Of a DNA stretch of 64,000 bases, positions 17,972 through 26,598 are shown in pieces. The notes beneath the pieces are model-generated. The model was not told where the DNA came from and did no database searches. It saw only the letters and a list, made by a program, of their open reading frames with translations. Made by a program: the position numbers and the translations under genes. Each line of letters opens with the position of its first letter. The stretch's first letter is position 1. The stretch is from NCBI RefSeq assembly GCF_003053725.1, contig NZ_QAYC01000002.1, positions 186,001 to 250,000 of the forward strand, given 5' to 3'. Source of the stretch: Rhodovulum kholense (GTDB lineage: Bacteria; Pseudomonadota; Alphaproteobacteria; Rhodobacterales; Rhodobacteraceae).

Positions 17972-18591
17972 ATGACGCCCTGAAGGCACGGAGCGACGAC
18001 CGCCACAAAGCGGTGTGGGACAACACTCCGTGGTACGTGAACGGGTCCCTGCCCGGGCCGGAGGCCGCGGCGGTCAGGAATCACACTCGCATCTGCCCGG
18101 CCTGCGCCGCCAAGCTGGCGTGCCAGTTCGACCTTGCAAGCGAGGTCGCGGGGACCGCGCCTTCCGAGGTTCCTCTGTCCCGAAGCTGGGACGACCTGAG
18201 GGCGCGGATCGAGGCCGACAGCCGGGCGCGGCGGCCGCGCGAAGGCTGGGGAGGACGCCAGAGGGGAGTCCGGGAGGCTATGGCCTTGGCCGGAACGACC
18301 GCCGCCGCCTGCCTGGTGGCGGCAGTCGCGTTCGGGCCGTCCGATGACGGGTTCCGGACCCTGACCAGCGACGGCGGCGCGCCAACGATCCGGTTCCAGA
18401 CCGTTCCGGACCTGAACGCCGAAAGTCTTCGGGCCGTTCTGGCGCGGCAGGGCCTGACGCTTGTGTAGGGGCCGTCCGAAGGCGGGGTCTGCACCGCCAG
18501 CGCCGAACGCGCGGCCGACCTTGCGGCTGCGGCGGCTGCGCCGATGCAGACGCCCGGCATCGTATTCGCCGCGCCGGACCAACAGTTCTGA
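17972..18591 (+). pseudogene. Decayed zinc-finger anti-sigma factor gene
   Basis: Anti-sigma factor of the zf-HC2 type that would have paired with the preceding sigma factor. The zinc-binding pattern H...C-PA-C is seen in VRNHTRICPACAAKLACQ. The probable start ATG 17972 is followed by ACG CCC TGA; restoring one C to the short C-run would put it in frame with the domain. A membrane-like segment (LAGTTAAACLVAAVAF) follows. An in-frame TAG at 18466-18468 interrupts GLTLV-stop-GPSEGGV, after which the same frame continues to TGA 18589-18591 with a conserved-looking tail ending IVFAAPDQQF. So one frameshift and one nonsense codon. Confidence 0.75.
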
Positions 18592-19716
18592 TCCGCGCGG
18601 GGCAGACCGGCGAACCGGCCCCCGCCCCGGTCTGGCGTCTTGTCCCCGCCAGCGGGATGGCGACCGACACCCACCTGATCCTCGCCGTTCCGGCCGCCGA
18701 ACCGGAGGCCCTCGCGGCGGCGGATATCGAGACCCGCTTCGGCGTCACGCTGACCGCGGAATGGCCGCTGCAGTCGATCTCGGCCCATTGCTTCGTGGTC
18801 GAGACGGACGGCCGGTCCGACATGGGCACGCTCATGACCCGGATGCGGGTCGATGCCGCCATTCGCACGGTCCAGCGGATGCAAACGTTCGACACGTTCG
18901 CGACCGCGTCCGGCGCCCCGCTGTTTCCGATCCAGAACACCCTGGCCGACATAAACGCGACCGCGGCCCAGCGCGCCTCGACCGGGGCCGGCATTCGCGT
19001 GGGAGGTGATCGACTCCGCCATCGACGGCGCCCATCCCGACCTGGCGCTACGCCTCGCGGAGGCCCGGAACCTCGTCGACACCCGGGACGGGACAGGAGA
19101 AGATCACGGCACCGCCATCGCCGGGATCATCGCCGCCGATGCGGCCAATGCGGCCGGGATCGTCGGCGTCGCGCCGGATGCGGACCTGATCGGCCTGCGC
19201 GCCTGCTGGCAGCGCCCCGGCCAGCCCGGCCGCCGCAACAGCTTCTCGCTGGCCCGCGCCCTGAACTTCGCGATCCTGAACGAAATGAACGTGCTGAACC
19301 TGAGCCTCGGCGGTCCGGCCGACCCGCTGCTGGACGAGCTGGTGCGCGCGGCAGTCGATGCCGGGATCGTCGTGGTCGCGGCCTGGGGCGAAGCGGCCTC
19401 GCCTGCCTTTCCCGCCTCGGTTCCCGGGGTCATCGCGGCCGGTCCCGTCGCGGACAGCGCGATCCCCGCGCCGTCGGTCGACGTGATCAGCACGGCGCCG
19501 GACGATCAGTACCGCTACTATTCCGGCTCGTCGGTCGCCGCAGCGCATGTCACGGGCGTGGTCGCGCTGCTGCTTGCGGACCAGCGCGAGCTGAGCTCCG
19601 GGGCCGTCGCGGATGCACTTCGGGCTGGCCTGCGCCCCCGCGACGGGCGCGTCCTGATCGACGCCTGCGAGGCGCTCCGCGCCATCGACGCCTCTGTCCC
19701 GAGTTGCCTCCGCTAG
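18588..19716 (+). pseudogene. Frameshifted S8 (subtilisin-like) serine peptidase
   Basis: The N-terminal segment (frame from about 18588; ATG at 18657) resembles the inhibitory prodomain region of S8 peptidases. Near 19008 the frame changes (VGGDRL in place of the expected VAVIDSA), consistent with one inserted base. The catalytic domain then runs open to 19716. The triad is visible: Asp in IDSAIDGAHPDL, His in EDHGTAIAGI, Ser in SGSSVAAAHVTG; NLSLGGP is also there. Sigma factor, anti-sigma factor and S8 protease in tandem is a recurrent operon layout, so the whole module decayed together. If the second part is translated alone it lacks any export signal. Confidence 0.8.
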
Positions 19717-19986
19717 GCGCGACGGTCCCGGCCCGGACGGCTGCGGAGGCGCGCGCCACGGACATCCCGCCCGAAACCCCGGCGAGGGCTTTCCAGCACC
19801 GCGCCCCTGCCGGTTCGGCTTCGCAGGCTGCCGGAACCGCAAGTGGGCAGCGGGTGCCGGACCGGCGCGGCCGACCGCGGCCCGCCAGCCACAGAGCCGC
19901 GCCGACAGGCGGGGAATGTCTGGAGTTTCCCTTGCCCCGGGTGATACCCTGTCACGTGTTTCAACTTTGAAGACCGGTCTCCGCAA

Positions 19987-20652
19987 ATGTCCGATACCTC
20001 GCTCGACGTCCAAGCCTCGGCGGAACGTGTCGCAGACCGTCTGCGCGACCGGATCGTCAAGGGCGACCTGCCGCCCGGCTCGCGGCTGGTCGAGCGCAAG
20101 CTTTCGGCCGAACTCAATGTCTCGCGCACGCCGATCCGCGAGGCGCTGAAGCTGCTGCGGGTCGACGGTCTGGTCGACATCTCGCTGCATCGGGGGGCCC
20201 AGGTGGTCGATTATACCGCCGAGGAGGCCGAGGACCTGTTCGACCTGATCGCGGTGATCGAGAGCCTCGCCGCCGAGCGTCTGGCCCAGCGCATCACGGC
20301 CGATGTACTGGACCGGCTGGAAACCCTGCACACGCGGATGCTGGCCCAGTACGAGGCCCGCGATGCCTCGACCTATTTCGACACCAACACCGAGATCCAC
20401 GACACCATCGTCGTCGAGGCCGGCAATGCGGTCTTGACCGACAGCCACCGCCGGGTGGCGATGCGCGCCCGGCGCGGGCGGTTCATGGCGATCTTCGATG
20501 CCGACCGCTGGCGCCAGTCTGTCGGCGAGCACGAGACGGTGATGGCCGCCTTCCGTGCCCGCGATCCGGCCGCGGCGGCGCGGATCTGGCGGCAGCATCT
20601 GCGCCATAGCGGCGAATCGGTCGCCGAGACGCTCCGCCGCCAGCGCGGCTGA
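19987..20652 (+). CDS. GntR-family (FadR/FCD) transcriptional regulator
   Basis: DNA-binding regulator of 221 residues: winged helix-turn-helix at about 10-75 (PPGSRLVERKLSAELNVSRT then PIREALKLL) and an FCD ligand-binding domain at about 80-210. Metal-binding FCD residues appear in TEIHDTIV and in the later GEHETVMAAFRARD. Such proteins usually repress catabolic operons until a carboxylate or related inducer binds. Directly downstream are two perfect palindromes and then the racemase-like, TRAP and amidohydrolase genes in the same direction, so that operon is the probable target. Confidence 0.9.
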   Translation: MSDTSLDVQASAERVADRLRDRIVKGDLPPGSRLVERKLSAELNVSRTPIREALKLLRVDGLVDISLHRGAQVVDYTAEEAEDLFDLIAVIESLAAERLAQRITADVLDRLETLHTRMLAQYEARDASTYFDTNTEIHDTIVVEAGNAVLTDSHRRVAMRARRGRFMAIFDADRWRQSVGEHETVMAAFRARDPAAAARIWRQHLRHSGESVAETLRRQRG

Positions 20653-20725
20653 TCGCTGGACACAAATCGCACGATTTTTAGGCATGTAGCGGAGACTGGC
20701 GCCCCGGATCTGGGCGGCGCGGTCG

Positions 20726-20761
20726 AATGGCATGCCATTATCGCCAAATGGCATGCCATTT
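20726..20761. promoter_or_regulatory. Two tandem palindromes, likely GntR operators
   Basis: The 14-bp perfect palindrome AATGGCATGCCATT occurs at 20726-20739 and again at 20747-20760; the second extends to 16 bp (20746-20761). Their centres are exactly 21 bp apart, two helical turns. They lie 74 bp after the GntR gene and about 60 bp before the next start codon. Core TGGCATGCCA has the symmetry expected of an FCD-type GntR site. Likely overlaps the promoter of the 20822-25858 operon. Confidence 0.75.
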
Positions 20762-20821
20762 ATGTCCTTTGCCGCGCGATTTCTTATGGTGACCTCGTAG
20801 GACGGACAGTGTGGCGGAACG

Positions 20822-21574
20822 ATGCGATTACTCTTGGTTAACCCGAACATGACTGAGGCGATGACCGACCGGATGGCCGAAATCGCGCGCACCGTGGCTC
20901 CGCCGGAAACCGAGATCCTGCCTCTGACCGCCAAACGCGGCTTTCCTTATATCGCTTCGCGCGCCGAGGCGCAGATCGGCGGCGCGCTGGCCTATGACCT
21001 GATCGCCGAACATGCCGAAGGCACCGACGCGGCGATCATCGCGGCCTTCGGCGACCCTGGGCTGGCCGGGGCACGCGAACTGTTCGATTTTCCGATCGTC
21101 GGCATGGCCGAGGCCGCGCTGATGTCGGCGGCGATGCTGGGCGAACGGATCTCGATCGTCACCTTCTCGCCGGTGATGCGGCGCTGGTACGGGGACTCGG
21201 TGCGCGATGCCGGGTTGATGCCCCGCTTCACCGGCGTGCGCACGCCCCCCGCCCATGTCCGCGATCTGGCCAACCTTCAGCAGAACCTGCGCCCCGAACT
21301 GATCCGGCTTTGCGCCCAGGCGGTCGAGGAGGACAACGCCGATGTCGTGATCCTCGGCGGCGCGCCGCTGGCGGGGCTGGCCCCCGAGATCGCCAACGAG
21401 GTCGAGGCGCTGGTGGTCGACCCGATCACCGCCGCGACCGTGCAGGCCCAGGCGCTGGTATCTCTGGGCAGTCAGGCAGGCTTTGCCCGGCGGCGATCGA
21501 AACCTTTGGCCAAGGCCGCCAGCGGCCTGCCCGACGCCCTCACCCGCCAGTTCGGCCGAGACATGGACCCATGA
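20822..21574 (+). CDS. Asp/Glu/hydantoin racemase-fold protein lacking both catalytic cysteines
   Basis: Cytoplasmic protein of 250 residues of the Asp/Glu/hydantoin racemase superfamily (N-terminus MRLLLVNPNMTEAMT, then AFGDPGL and APLAGLAPEI). In cysteine-dependent family members one Cys precedes FGDPG and a second ends the LGC motif. Here these are Ala75 and Gly180, and the only other Cys (residue 164) is not in an active-site motif. It should therefore not racemise by the two-base mechanism; an altered isomerase, decarboxylase-like or binding role is possible. It is the first gene after the palindromic operators and heads the TRAP-amidohydrolase operon, so it probably acts on the imported compound or its product. 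Confidence 0.8.
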   Translation: MRLLLVNPNMTEAMTDRMAEIARTVAPPETEILPLTAKRGFPYIASRAEAQIGGALAYDLIAEHAEGTDAAIIAAFGDPGLAGARELFDFPIVGMAEAALMSAAMLGERISIVTFSPVMRRWYGDSVRDAGLMPRFTGVRTPPAHVRDLANLQQNLRPELIRLCAQAVEEDNADVVILGGAPLAGLAPEIANEVEALVVDPITAATVQAQALVSLGSQAGFARRRSKPLAKAASGLPDALTRQFGRDMDP

Positions 21575-21657
21575 CACCCCGATAACGTCAGGGCGGACGG
21601 GCCGCGGGCCCCCACCGTCCGGACCACAGGACCCCAACAGGGAAAGGACCAAGCCCT

Positions 21658-22647
21658 ATGACATCCCTCCTCCCCCGCGCCTTCGGCCTCTGCCTCGGGC
21701 TCTCGCTACTCGCGGGCGCCGGTTCGGCCCAGACTGTGCTGCGTGTTGCCGGAAACTTCCCCGAAGAACACAGCGCGACCGGCGCCATGACCGTTTTCAA
21801 GGACGAGGTCGAACGCCTCTCGGGCGGCGATCTCGTTGTGCAGAACTTCCCCGCCATGCAGCTGGGCGGCGCGCAGGAAAACGTCGATCAGGTCCGGTCG
21901 GGCGCGATCTTCGCGGTGTTCACCTCGATCGCCTATTTCACCCGCTCGGTGCCGGAACTGGAGGCGGTCAGCCTGCCGTTCCTGTTCGACAACCGCGAAA
22001 AGGCCTTCGAGGTGATGGACGGCCCTGTCGGCAAGCTGATGGACGAGGCGCTTTTGGAACAGGGCTTCGTCAATCTCGGCTATGGCGAGCTCGGTTTCCG
22101 CCATGTCACCAACAGCGCCCGGCCGCTGACCAAGCTCGAGGATTTCCAAGGGCTCAAGATCCGGCTGCAGCCGAACGAGGTCCATCTGGAAACCTTCCGC
22201 GCGCTCGGTGCCAATCCGCAATCGCTGGACATCTCGGAACTTTACTCGGCGCTCCAGCAGAAGGTGCTGGATGGCGAGGAAAACCCCTACAACATCATCT
22301 ACACCCGCCGGTTCTTCGAGGTGCAGAAATACCTGTCGGATACCGGTCACTTCTTCGATTTCATCAATGTCGTGGCCAACAAGGGCGCGTTCGAGGCGCT
22401 GAGCCCGGAAAACCAGGAAGCCGTGCGGACCGCGATGCGCACCGCCATCGAATGGCAGCGGACCGAAGCCGCGCGGGTCGATCTTGAATTCCGCGACAAG
22501 CTGGTGGCCGAGGGCATGCAGTTCGACGCGATTTCGGCCGAAGAGCGCGCCCGGCTGCGCGAGGCGACGGCCTCGATCGCCGAAAGCCTGAAGGCGCGGG
22601 TCGATCCCGAGGTGATCGACCTCGTCCTCCAACAGGCCGCGCAGTGA
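21658..22647 (+). CDS. TRAP transporter solute-binding protein (DctP family)
   Basis: Periplasmic binding protein of 329 residues that delivers a carboxylate-type solute to the TRAP permease. A Sec signal covers about the first 24 residues, ending AGSAQ. Family motifs include NSARPLTKLEDFQGLKIR (the Arg that anchors the carboxylate) and LSGGDLVVQNFPAMQLGG. An AGGGAAAGGA ribosome site precedes the ATG. The last codons overlap the small-permease gene. The amidohydrolase in the same operon suggests a nitrogen-containing cyclic acid or amide, but the ligand cannot be read from sequence. Confidence 0.93.
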   Translation: MTSLLPRAFGLCLGLSLLAGAGSAQTVLRVAGNFPEEHSATGAMTVFKDEVERLSGGDLVVQNFPAMQLGGAQENVDQVRSGAIFAVFTSIAYFTRSVPELEAVSLPFLFDNREKAFEVMDGPVGKLMDEALLEQGFVNLGYGELGFRHVTNSARPLTKLEDFQGLKIRLQPNEVHLETFRALGANPQSLDISELYSALQQKVLDGEENPYNIIYTRRFFEVQKYLSDTGHFFDFINVVANKGAFEALSPENQEAVRTAMRTAIEWQRTEAARVDLEFRDKLVAEGMQFDAISAEERARLREATASIAESLKARVDPEVIDLVLQQAAQ

Positions 22648-23195
22648 CCCAGTCGGGACACCCCTCGCCCGGGCCGGCTTCTGCCGGCCTGCTGGCACTT
22701 TTGCGCAAGGCGGTCGACCTGATCGATGCGCTGTCGCGCTGGACCATCGTGGCGGCCATGGGCGCGATGACGCTGCTGATCGCGGCACAGGTCTTCCAGC
22801 GCTATGTCCTCAGTTCCTCCATCGACGCCGCCGACGAGCTGTCGCGCCTTTTCTTCGTCTGGTCGATCTTCCTCGCCATCCCGCATGGCATCCGCCGCGG
22901 CGTGCATGTCGGCATCGACATCGTGCTGCGCCTCTTGCCCGGCCGTGGGCAGGATCTGTTGCAGCGCGGCTCGGCGCTGGCGGGGCTGATGCTGATGGCC
23001 GTGGTTTTCGTCACGGCCCTTGGCGCGGCCGAGGACAAATGGGGCGAGCTGATGCCCACGCTGCCGGTCACCGCCGCGCTTTACTACATCCCGGTCTGCC
23101 TCTGCGCCGCGCATTCGGCGCTGCATCTTCTGCTTCTGGCGCTTGGCGGCCCGCGGGTCTGGGGCGAGGACGCCTGGAAGGAAACCCTGCTATGA
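22644..23195 (+). CDS. TRAP transporter small permease (DctQ family)
   Basis: Four-helix membrane subunit of 183 residues. It starts at a GTG that overlaps the binding-protein stop (GTGA), a sign of coupling. The DctQ signature is seen in the second helix region (QVFQRYVLSSSIDAADELSR) and HGIRRGVHVGID. Its end overlaps the large-permease start as ATGA. Works as the scaffold subunit of the importer. Confidence 0.9.
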   Translation: MTQSGHPSPGPASAGLLALLRKAVDLIDALSRWTIVAAMGAMTLLIAAQVFQRYVLSSSIDAADELSRLFFVWSIFLAIPHGIRRGVHVGIDIVLRLLPGRGQDLLQRGSALAGLMLMAVVFVTALGAAEDKWGELMPTLPVTAALYYIPVCLCAAHSALHLLLLALGGPRVWGEDAWKETLL

Positions 23196-24472
23196 GCGCC
23201 CTTGCCGTTTCGGTCTTCGCCATCCTTGCCCTGATCGGCGCGCCGCTCGCCTTCGCCATCGGGCTGGGCGCGGTGGCGGCACTTTACACGGGCGGGTTCG
23301 ATCTGGTCGTGCTGCCGCAGCGGATGATGTTCGCGGTGAATTCCTTCCCGCTGATGGCCATTCCGCTGTTCATGCTGGCGGGCGAGCTGATGGTGAAGGC
23401 GGGCATCGTCGACCGCCTCGTCAGCTTTGCCAATTCGCTGGTCGGCCGGGTGCAGGGCGGCGTCGCCCATGTCACCATTCTGGCGGGCATGGTCTTCGCC
23501 TCGGTCAGCGGCGCGGCCGTCGCCTCGGCCAGCGCGCTGGGCTCGACGCTGGTGCCCGCGCTGCGCAAGACCTATCCCGACGGCTATTCCAGCGCGGTGA
23601 TCGCCTCGGCCGCCAATCTGGGCCCAGTCATCCCGCCCTCGAACGCGATGATCGTCTATGCACTGATGGCCGGGTCCTCGGTGTCGGTGGGCGGCATGTT
23701 CATGGCCGGGATCGTGCCCGGCATCATCCTCGCGCTCGGGTTCATGGCGCTGGCCACGCTGATCGCCCGGCGCCGGGGCTATGCGCTCAGCGGCACCCCC
23801 TTCTCGGTCCGCAACGCCCTGATCGAGACCCGGCGCGCGGGCCTGATCCTGTTGATGCCGGTGATCGTCGTCGGTGGCATCGTCGGCGGTATCTTCACCG
23901 CCACCGAGGGCGCGGCCATCGCCGTCGTCTATGCGCTGGTGGTGGGTCTCTTCATCACCCGCAAGCTGCGCCTCGCCGACCTGCCCGGCTGTCTTTTCCG
24001 CGCCGCGGTGATGGCGGCCATGGTCGGCGCGCTGATCGCCTTCGCCTCGGTCGTGACCTTCGTCTTCACGCTCGATCTGGTGCCGATGCGGCTGTCATCC
24101 TGGATCAAGGACCTGACCTCGGACCCGATGACCTTCATCCTCCTGGTGATGGCGATGCTGCTGGTCGTCGGCATGCTGATCGAGTCGAACGCGGCCTATA
24201 TCATGCTGGTGCCGCTCTTTGCCCCGATGGCGATCAGCTACGGCATCGACCCGCTCTTCTTCGGGTTCCTCTTCATGTACAACCTCGTCGTGGGCATGAT
24301 GACGCCGCCCGTGGGCGTGCTGCTTTTCGTCATGAGCGGCATCACCCGCGTCTCGATGAGCGAACTGACCCGCGAGGCGCTTCCCTTCGTCATCCTGCAA
24401 TTCGCCGTTCTGGCACTCTGCGTCGTCTTCCCGCCGCTGGTGCTCTGGCTGCCTTCCGTCTTCGGATACTGA
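23192..24472 (+). CDS. TRAP transporter large permease (DctM family)
   Basis: Sodium-coupled transport subunit of 426 residues with about 11-12 membrane segments. The ATG at 23192 overlaps the dctQ-like stop. DctM motifs are clear: FPLMAIPLFMLAGELM, SGAAVASASALGSTLVPAL and LGPVIPPSNAMIVYALMAG in the first half, and a repeated pattern ending MMTPPVGVLLFVMSG in the second. Length is normal for the family. The amidohydrolase gene follows after 3 bp. Confidence 0.93.
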   Translation: MSALAVSVFAILALIGAPLAFAIGLGAVAALYTGGFDLVVLPQRMMFAVNSFPLMAIPLFMLAGELMVKAGIVDRLVSFANSLVGRVQGGVAHVTILAGMVFASVSGAAVASASALGSTLVPALRKTYPDGYSSAVIASAANLGPVIPPSNAMIVYALMAGSSVSVGGMFMAGIVPGIILALGFMALATLIARRRGYALSGTPFSVRNALIETRRAGLILLMPVIVVGGIVGGIFTATEGAAIAVVYALVVGLFITRKLRLADLPGCLFRAAVMAAMVGALIAFASVVTFVFTLDLVPMRLSSWIKDLTSDPMTFILLVMAMLLVVGMLIESNAAYIMLVPLFAPMAISYGIDPLFFGFLFMYNLVVGMMTPPVGVLLFVMSGITRVSMSELTREALPFVILQFAVLALCVVFPPLVLWLPSVFGY

Positions 24473-24475
24473 CCC

Positions 24476-25858
24476 ATGACCTCTGCCAGTCCCGACCTGA
24501 TCGTCGACGGCGCCGCCATCCTGACAGCGGACCCGGCACGGCCTTTCCTGAAAACCGGCTGGGTCGAGGTCACGGGCGGGCGGATCACCGCCATCCGCGA
24601 CACCCGGCCCGAACGGATCGACCCGAAAACCCGTATCGTTCCCGGCGCGGGCCGCGTGCTGACGCCCGGTTTCGTCAATGTCCACACCCATGCGATCCTC
24701 AGCATGGTGCGGGGCGTGGCCGAGGATATGGGCTTTGCCCCCGCCTATACGATGGGCGTGCCCCATGGCCACGATGTGCGCCCCGACGAAGCCCATGCGC
24801 TGGCCCAGCTTGGCGCGCTGGAGGCGCTGAGCTTCGGGTCCACCCTCATCAATGACAGCTTCACCCATCAGGAGATCGCGCTTCCCGCCATGGCCCAGAC
24901 CGGCATCAGGGCCTTCGGCTGCGGCCGCATCCACGATGTCGACTTCACCCGCGTGCATCTGGGCGACTGGCGCTATGACGATGCCATCGGCGACTGGACG
25001 CTGGGCCTTGCCGCCGAGCTGATCGACCGGTTCCACGACCCCGAGCCCCTGCAAACCGGCGTCGTCCTTGCCCCCCATGCGCCCGACACCTGTTCGCGCG
25101 CCCTCCTGACCCGGGTGCGCGAGCTGCGCGATGCGCATGGGCTCCGGATCAACACCCATGTTTCGCAAAGCCGGGTCGAGGTCGATTTCATCCGCGAGCG
25201 CGACGGCATGACCCCGCCCGAACTGCTGGATGAAGTGGGGCTGATGGATGACCGCCTGATCGGCGCCCATTGCATCCACCTGACCGAAAGCGACATCGCG
25301 CGGCTGGGCCGGGCCGAGGCGCATCTGGCTCATATCGCCAAGGGCAACCAGACCCATGGCTGCCTCGCGCCGACGGCGAAGCTCCGCAAGGCGGGGATGA
25401 ACCTCGCGCTCGCAACCGACAACATGCATGCCGACATGGTCGAGCTGATGCGCTGGGCACTGGCGACGGGGCGGTTGCAGGAGGGCGGCATCACCGCCGA
25501 TTGGCAGCCCGCCATGGCCTTCGAGGCCGCCACAATGGGCGGCGCGCGGGCGCTGGGGCTCGAGGCCGAGATCGGGTCGATCGAAACCGGCAAGCGCGCC
25601 GATCTGGTGCTGTTCGATTTCCGCCGCCCGCATCTGCGGCCGATGACCGACGTTCTGGGCACGCTGGTCCATACCGGACAGGGCCGCGATGTCGAAACGG
25701 TGATCGTCGGCGGCAAGGTGGTGATCGAGGGCGGCGAACCTGTCCGCGTCGACAAGATGGCGGTGCTGGAGGCCGCCGAAACCGCCGCCGCCGCGCTTTG
25801 GGACCGGGCCCGGACCGAAGCCGCCAGCACCGATGCCGGGGCCGCTCAGGCGCACTGA
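24476..25858 (+). CDS. Amidohydrolase (AtzB/SsnA-like deaminase)
   Basis: Metal-dependent hydrolase of 460 residues from the amidohydrolase superfamily, in the branch that deaminates or dechlorinates nitrogen heterocycles. Ligands are in place: H70 and H72 (VNVHTHA), H228 (NTHVSQ), H265 (GAHCIHL) and D315 (ATDNMH), a mononuclear site. The C-terminal TMGGARALGLEAEIGSIETG, then KRADLVLFD, is typical. The gene follows the large permease by 3 bp and completes the operon, so it likely performs the first hydrolysis of the TRAP-imported substrate. Candidates are hydantoin-like, guanidino or pyrimidine compounds; none can be chosen from the sequence. Confidence 0.88.
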   Translation: MTSASPDLIVDGAAILTADPARPFLKTGWVEVTGGRITAIRDTRPERIDPKTRIVPGAGRVLTPGFVNVHTHAILSMVRGVAEDMGFAPAYTMGVPHGHDVRPDEAHALAQLGALEALSFGSTLINDSFTHQEIALPAMAQTGIRAFGCGRIHDVDFTRVHLGDWRYDDAIGDWTLGLAAELIDRFHDPEPLQTGVVLAPHAPDTCSRALLTRVRELRDAHGLRINTHVSQSRVEVDFIRERDGMTPPELLDEVGLMDDRLIGAHCIHLTESDIARLGRAEAHLAHIAKGNQTHGCLAPTAKLRKAGMNLALATDNMHADMVELMRWALATGRLQEGGITADWQPAMAFEAATMGGARALGLEAEIGSIETGKRADLVLFDFRRPHLRPMTDVLGTLVHTGQGRDVETVIVGGKVVIEGGEPVRVDKMAVLEAAETAAAALWDRARTEAASTDAGAAQAH

Positions 25859-25968
25859 GGACCGCCCCCTCCGGCCATGCGCCGCGGACCACAGGGGCCG
25901 CGCTGTCATGGTCCCGACATGAACACAGCCTAGCGAGAGGTAACTACAGGCAATCGCGAGGTTTCTTC

Positions 25969-26592
25969 ATGCACGCCATCGGCCCGGCCCTTCTGGCGGC
26001 CTTCATCGCCGCCGGCCCCGCCACCGCGCAAGAGGCGTCTTTACGCTGGCTGACGGCCTCTGCCCCGATCCGCACGGCACCGGACGAGGCCGCCCCGGCG
26101 GGCGAGGTTCTGGTGGCAAGCCCGGTGCATGCAACGGGCCGCATAGAGGACGGACGCGCCGAGATCCTGGTGCCGGGCTGGACCGATGCCGAGCGGCGCG
26201 CGCTTTTCGCAACGGCAGCGCCATCCGTGACCCTGGCCGAGGTCCCGGGCGGGCTGACCCCGCGCCCGGCCGCCCCCGGCGAAGCCGCGCCCGAAGGCTG
26301 GTCGCCGGTCGCGCTGCGCGGTTGGGTCGACGCCGGTCTGCTGGCCTCGGACCCGGCGGATCTGTGGAGCGCCGCCTTCACGCTCTATCGCACCCGCTGC
26401 ACCGCCTGCCATCCGCGCCGGGTGCCCGGGAAATACAGCATGGCCGAATGGCAGGACTATTTCCGCCAGATGGGGCCGCGCACCCGGCTGCCGCAGGACG
26501 ACCAGTATCTGATCCGGGCCTGGCTTCAGCACAATGCCGATGACGCAGCCGACCTGGAGGCCGCCGTGGCGCGGATCGCCGCCGAGGACTGA
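25969..26592 (+). CDS. Exported monohaem c-type cytochrome resembling the C-terminal part of TorC/DorC
   Basis: Periplasmic protein of 207 residues with a signal peptide (first ~20 residues, ending ATAQ) and one haem c site CTACH at 144-148. The middle part (a variable-loop SH3-like segment ending VPGWTDAERRALFATAA) followed by LYRTRCTACH and YLIRAWLQHNADDA matches, from memory, the layout of the C-terminal domain of the pentahaem TMAO/DMSO reductase cytochromes TorC and DorC. The N-terminal NapC-like tetrahaem membrane part is absent. No terminal reductase adjoins it. It may relay electrons to or from a periplasmic enzyme encoded elsewhere. Convergent with the next gene. Confidence 0.75.
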   Translation: MHAIGPALLAAFIAAGPATAQEASLRWLTASAPIRTAPDEAAPAGEVLVASPVHATGRIEDGRAEILVPGWTDAERRALFATAAPSVTLAEVPGGLTPRPAAPGEAAPEGWSPVALRGWVDAGLLASDPADLWSAAFTLYRTRCTACHPRRVPGKYSMAEWQDYFRQMGPRTRLPQDDQYLIRAWLQHNADDAADLEAAVARIAAED

Positions 26593-26598
26593 ACGCGC

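Noticed and set aside
17701-18468. A genuine sigma/anti-sigma fusion protein
   Set aside because: The continuous frame looks like a fusion, but the ATG ACG CCC TGA at 17972 and the split of region 2 from region 4 show it arises from small deletions; both ends are also broken.
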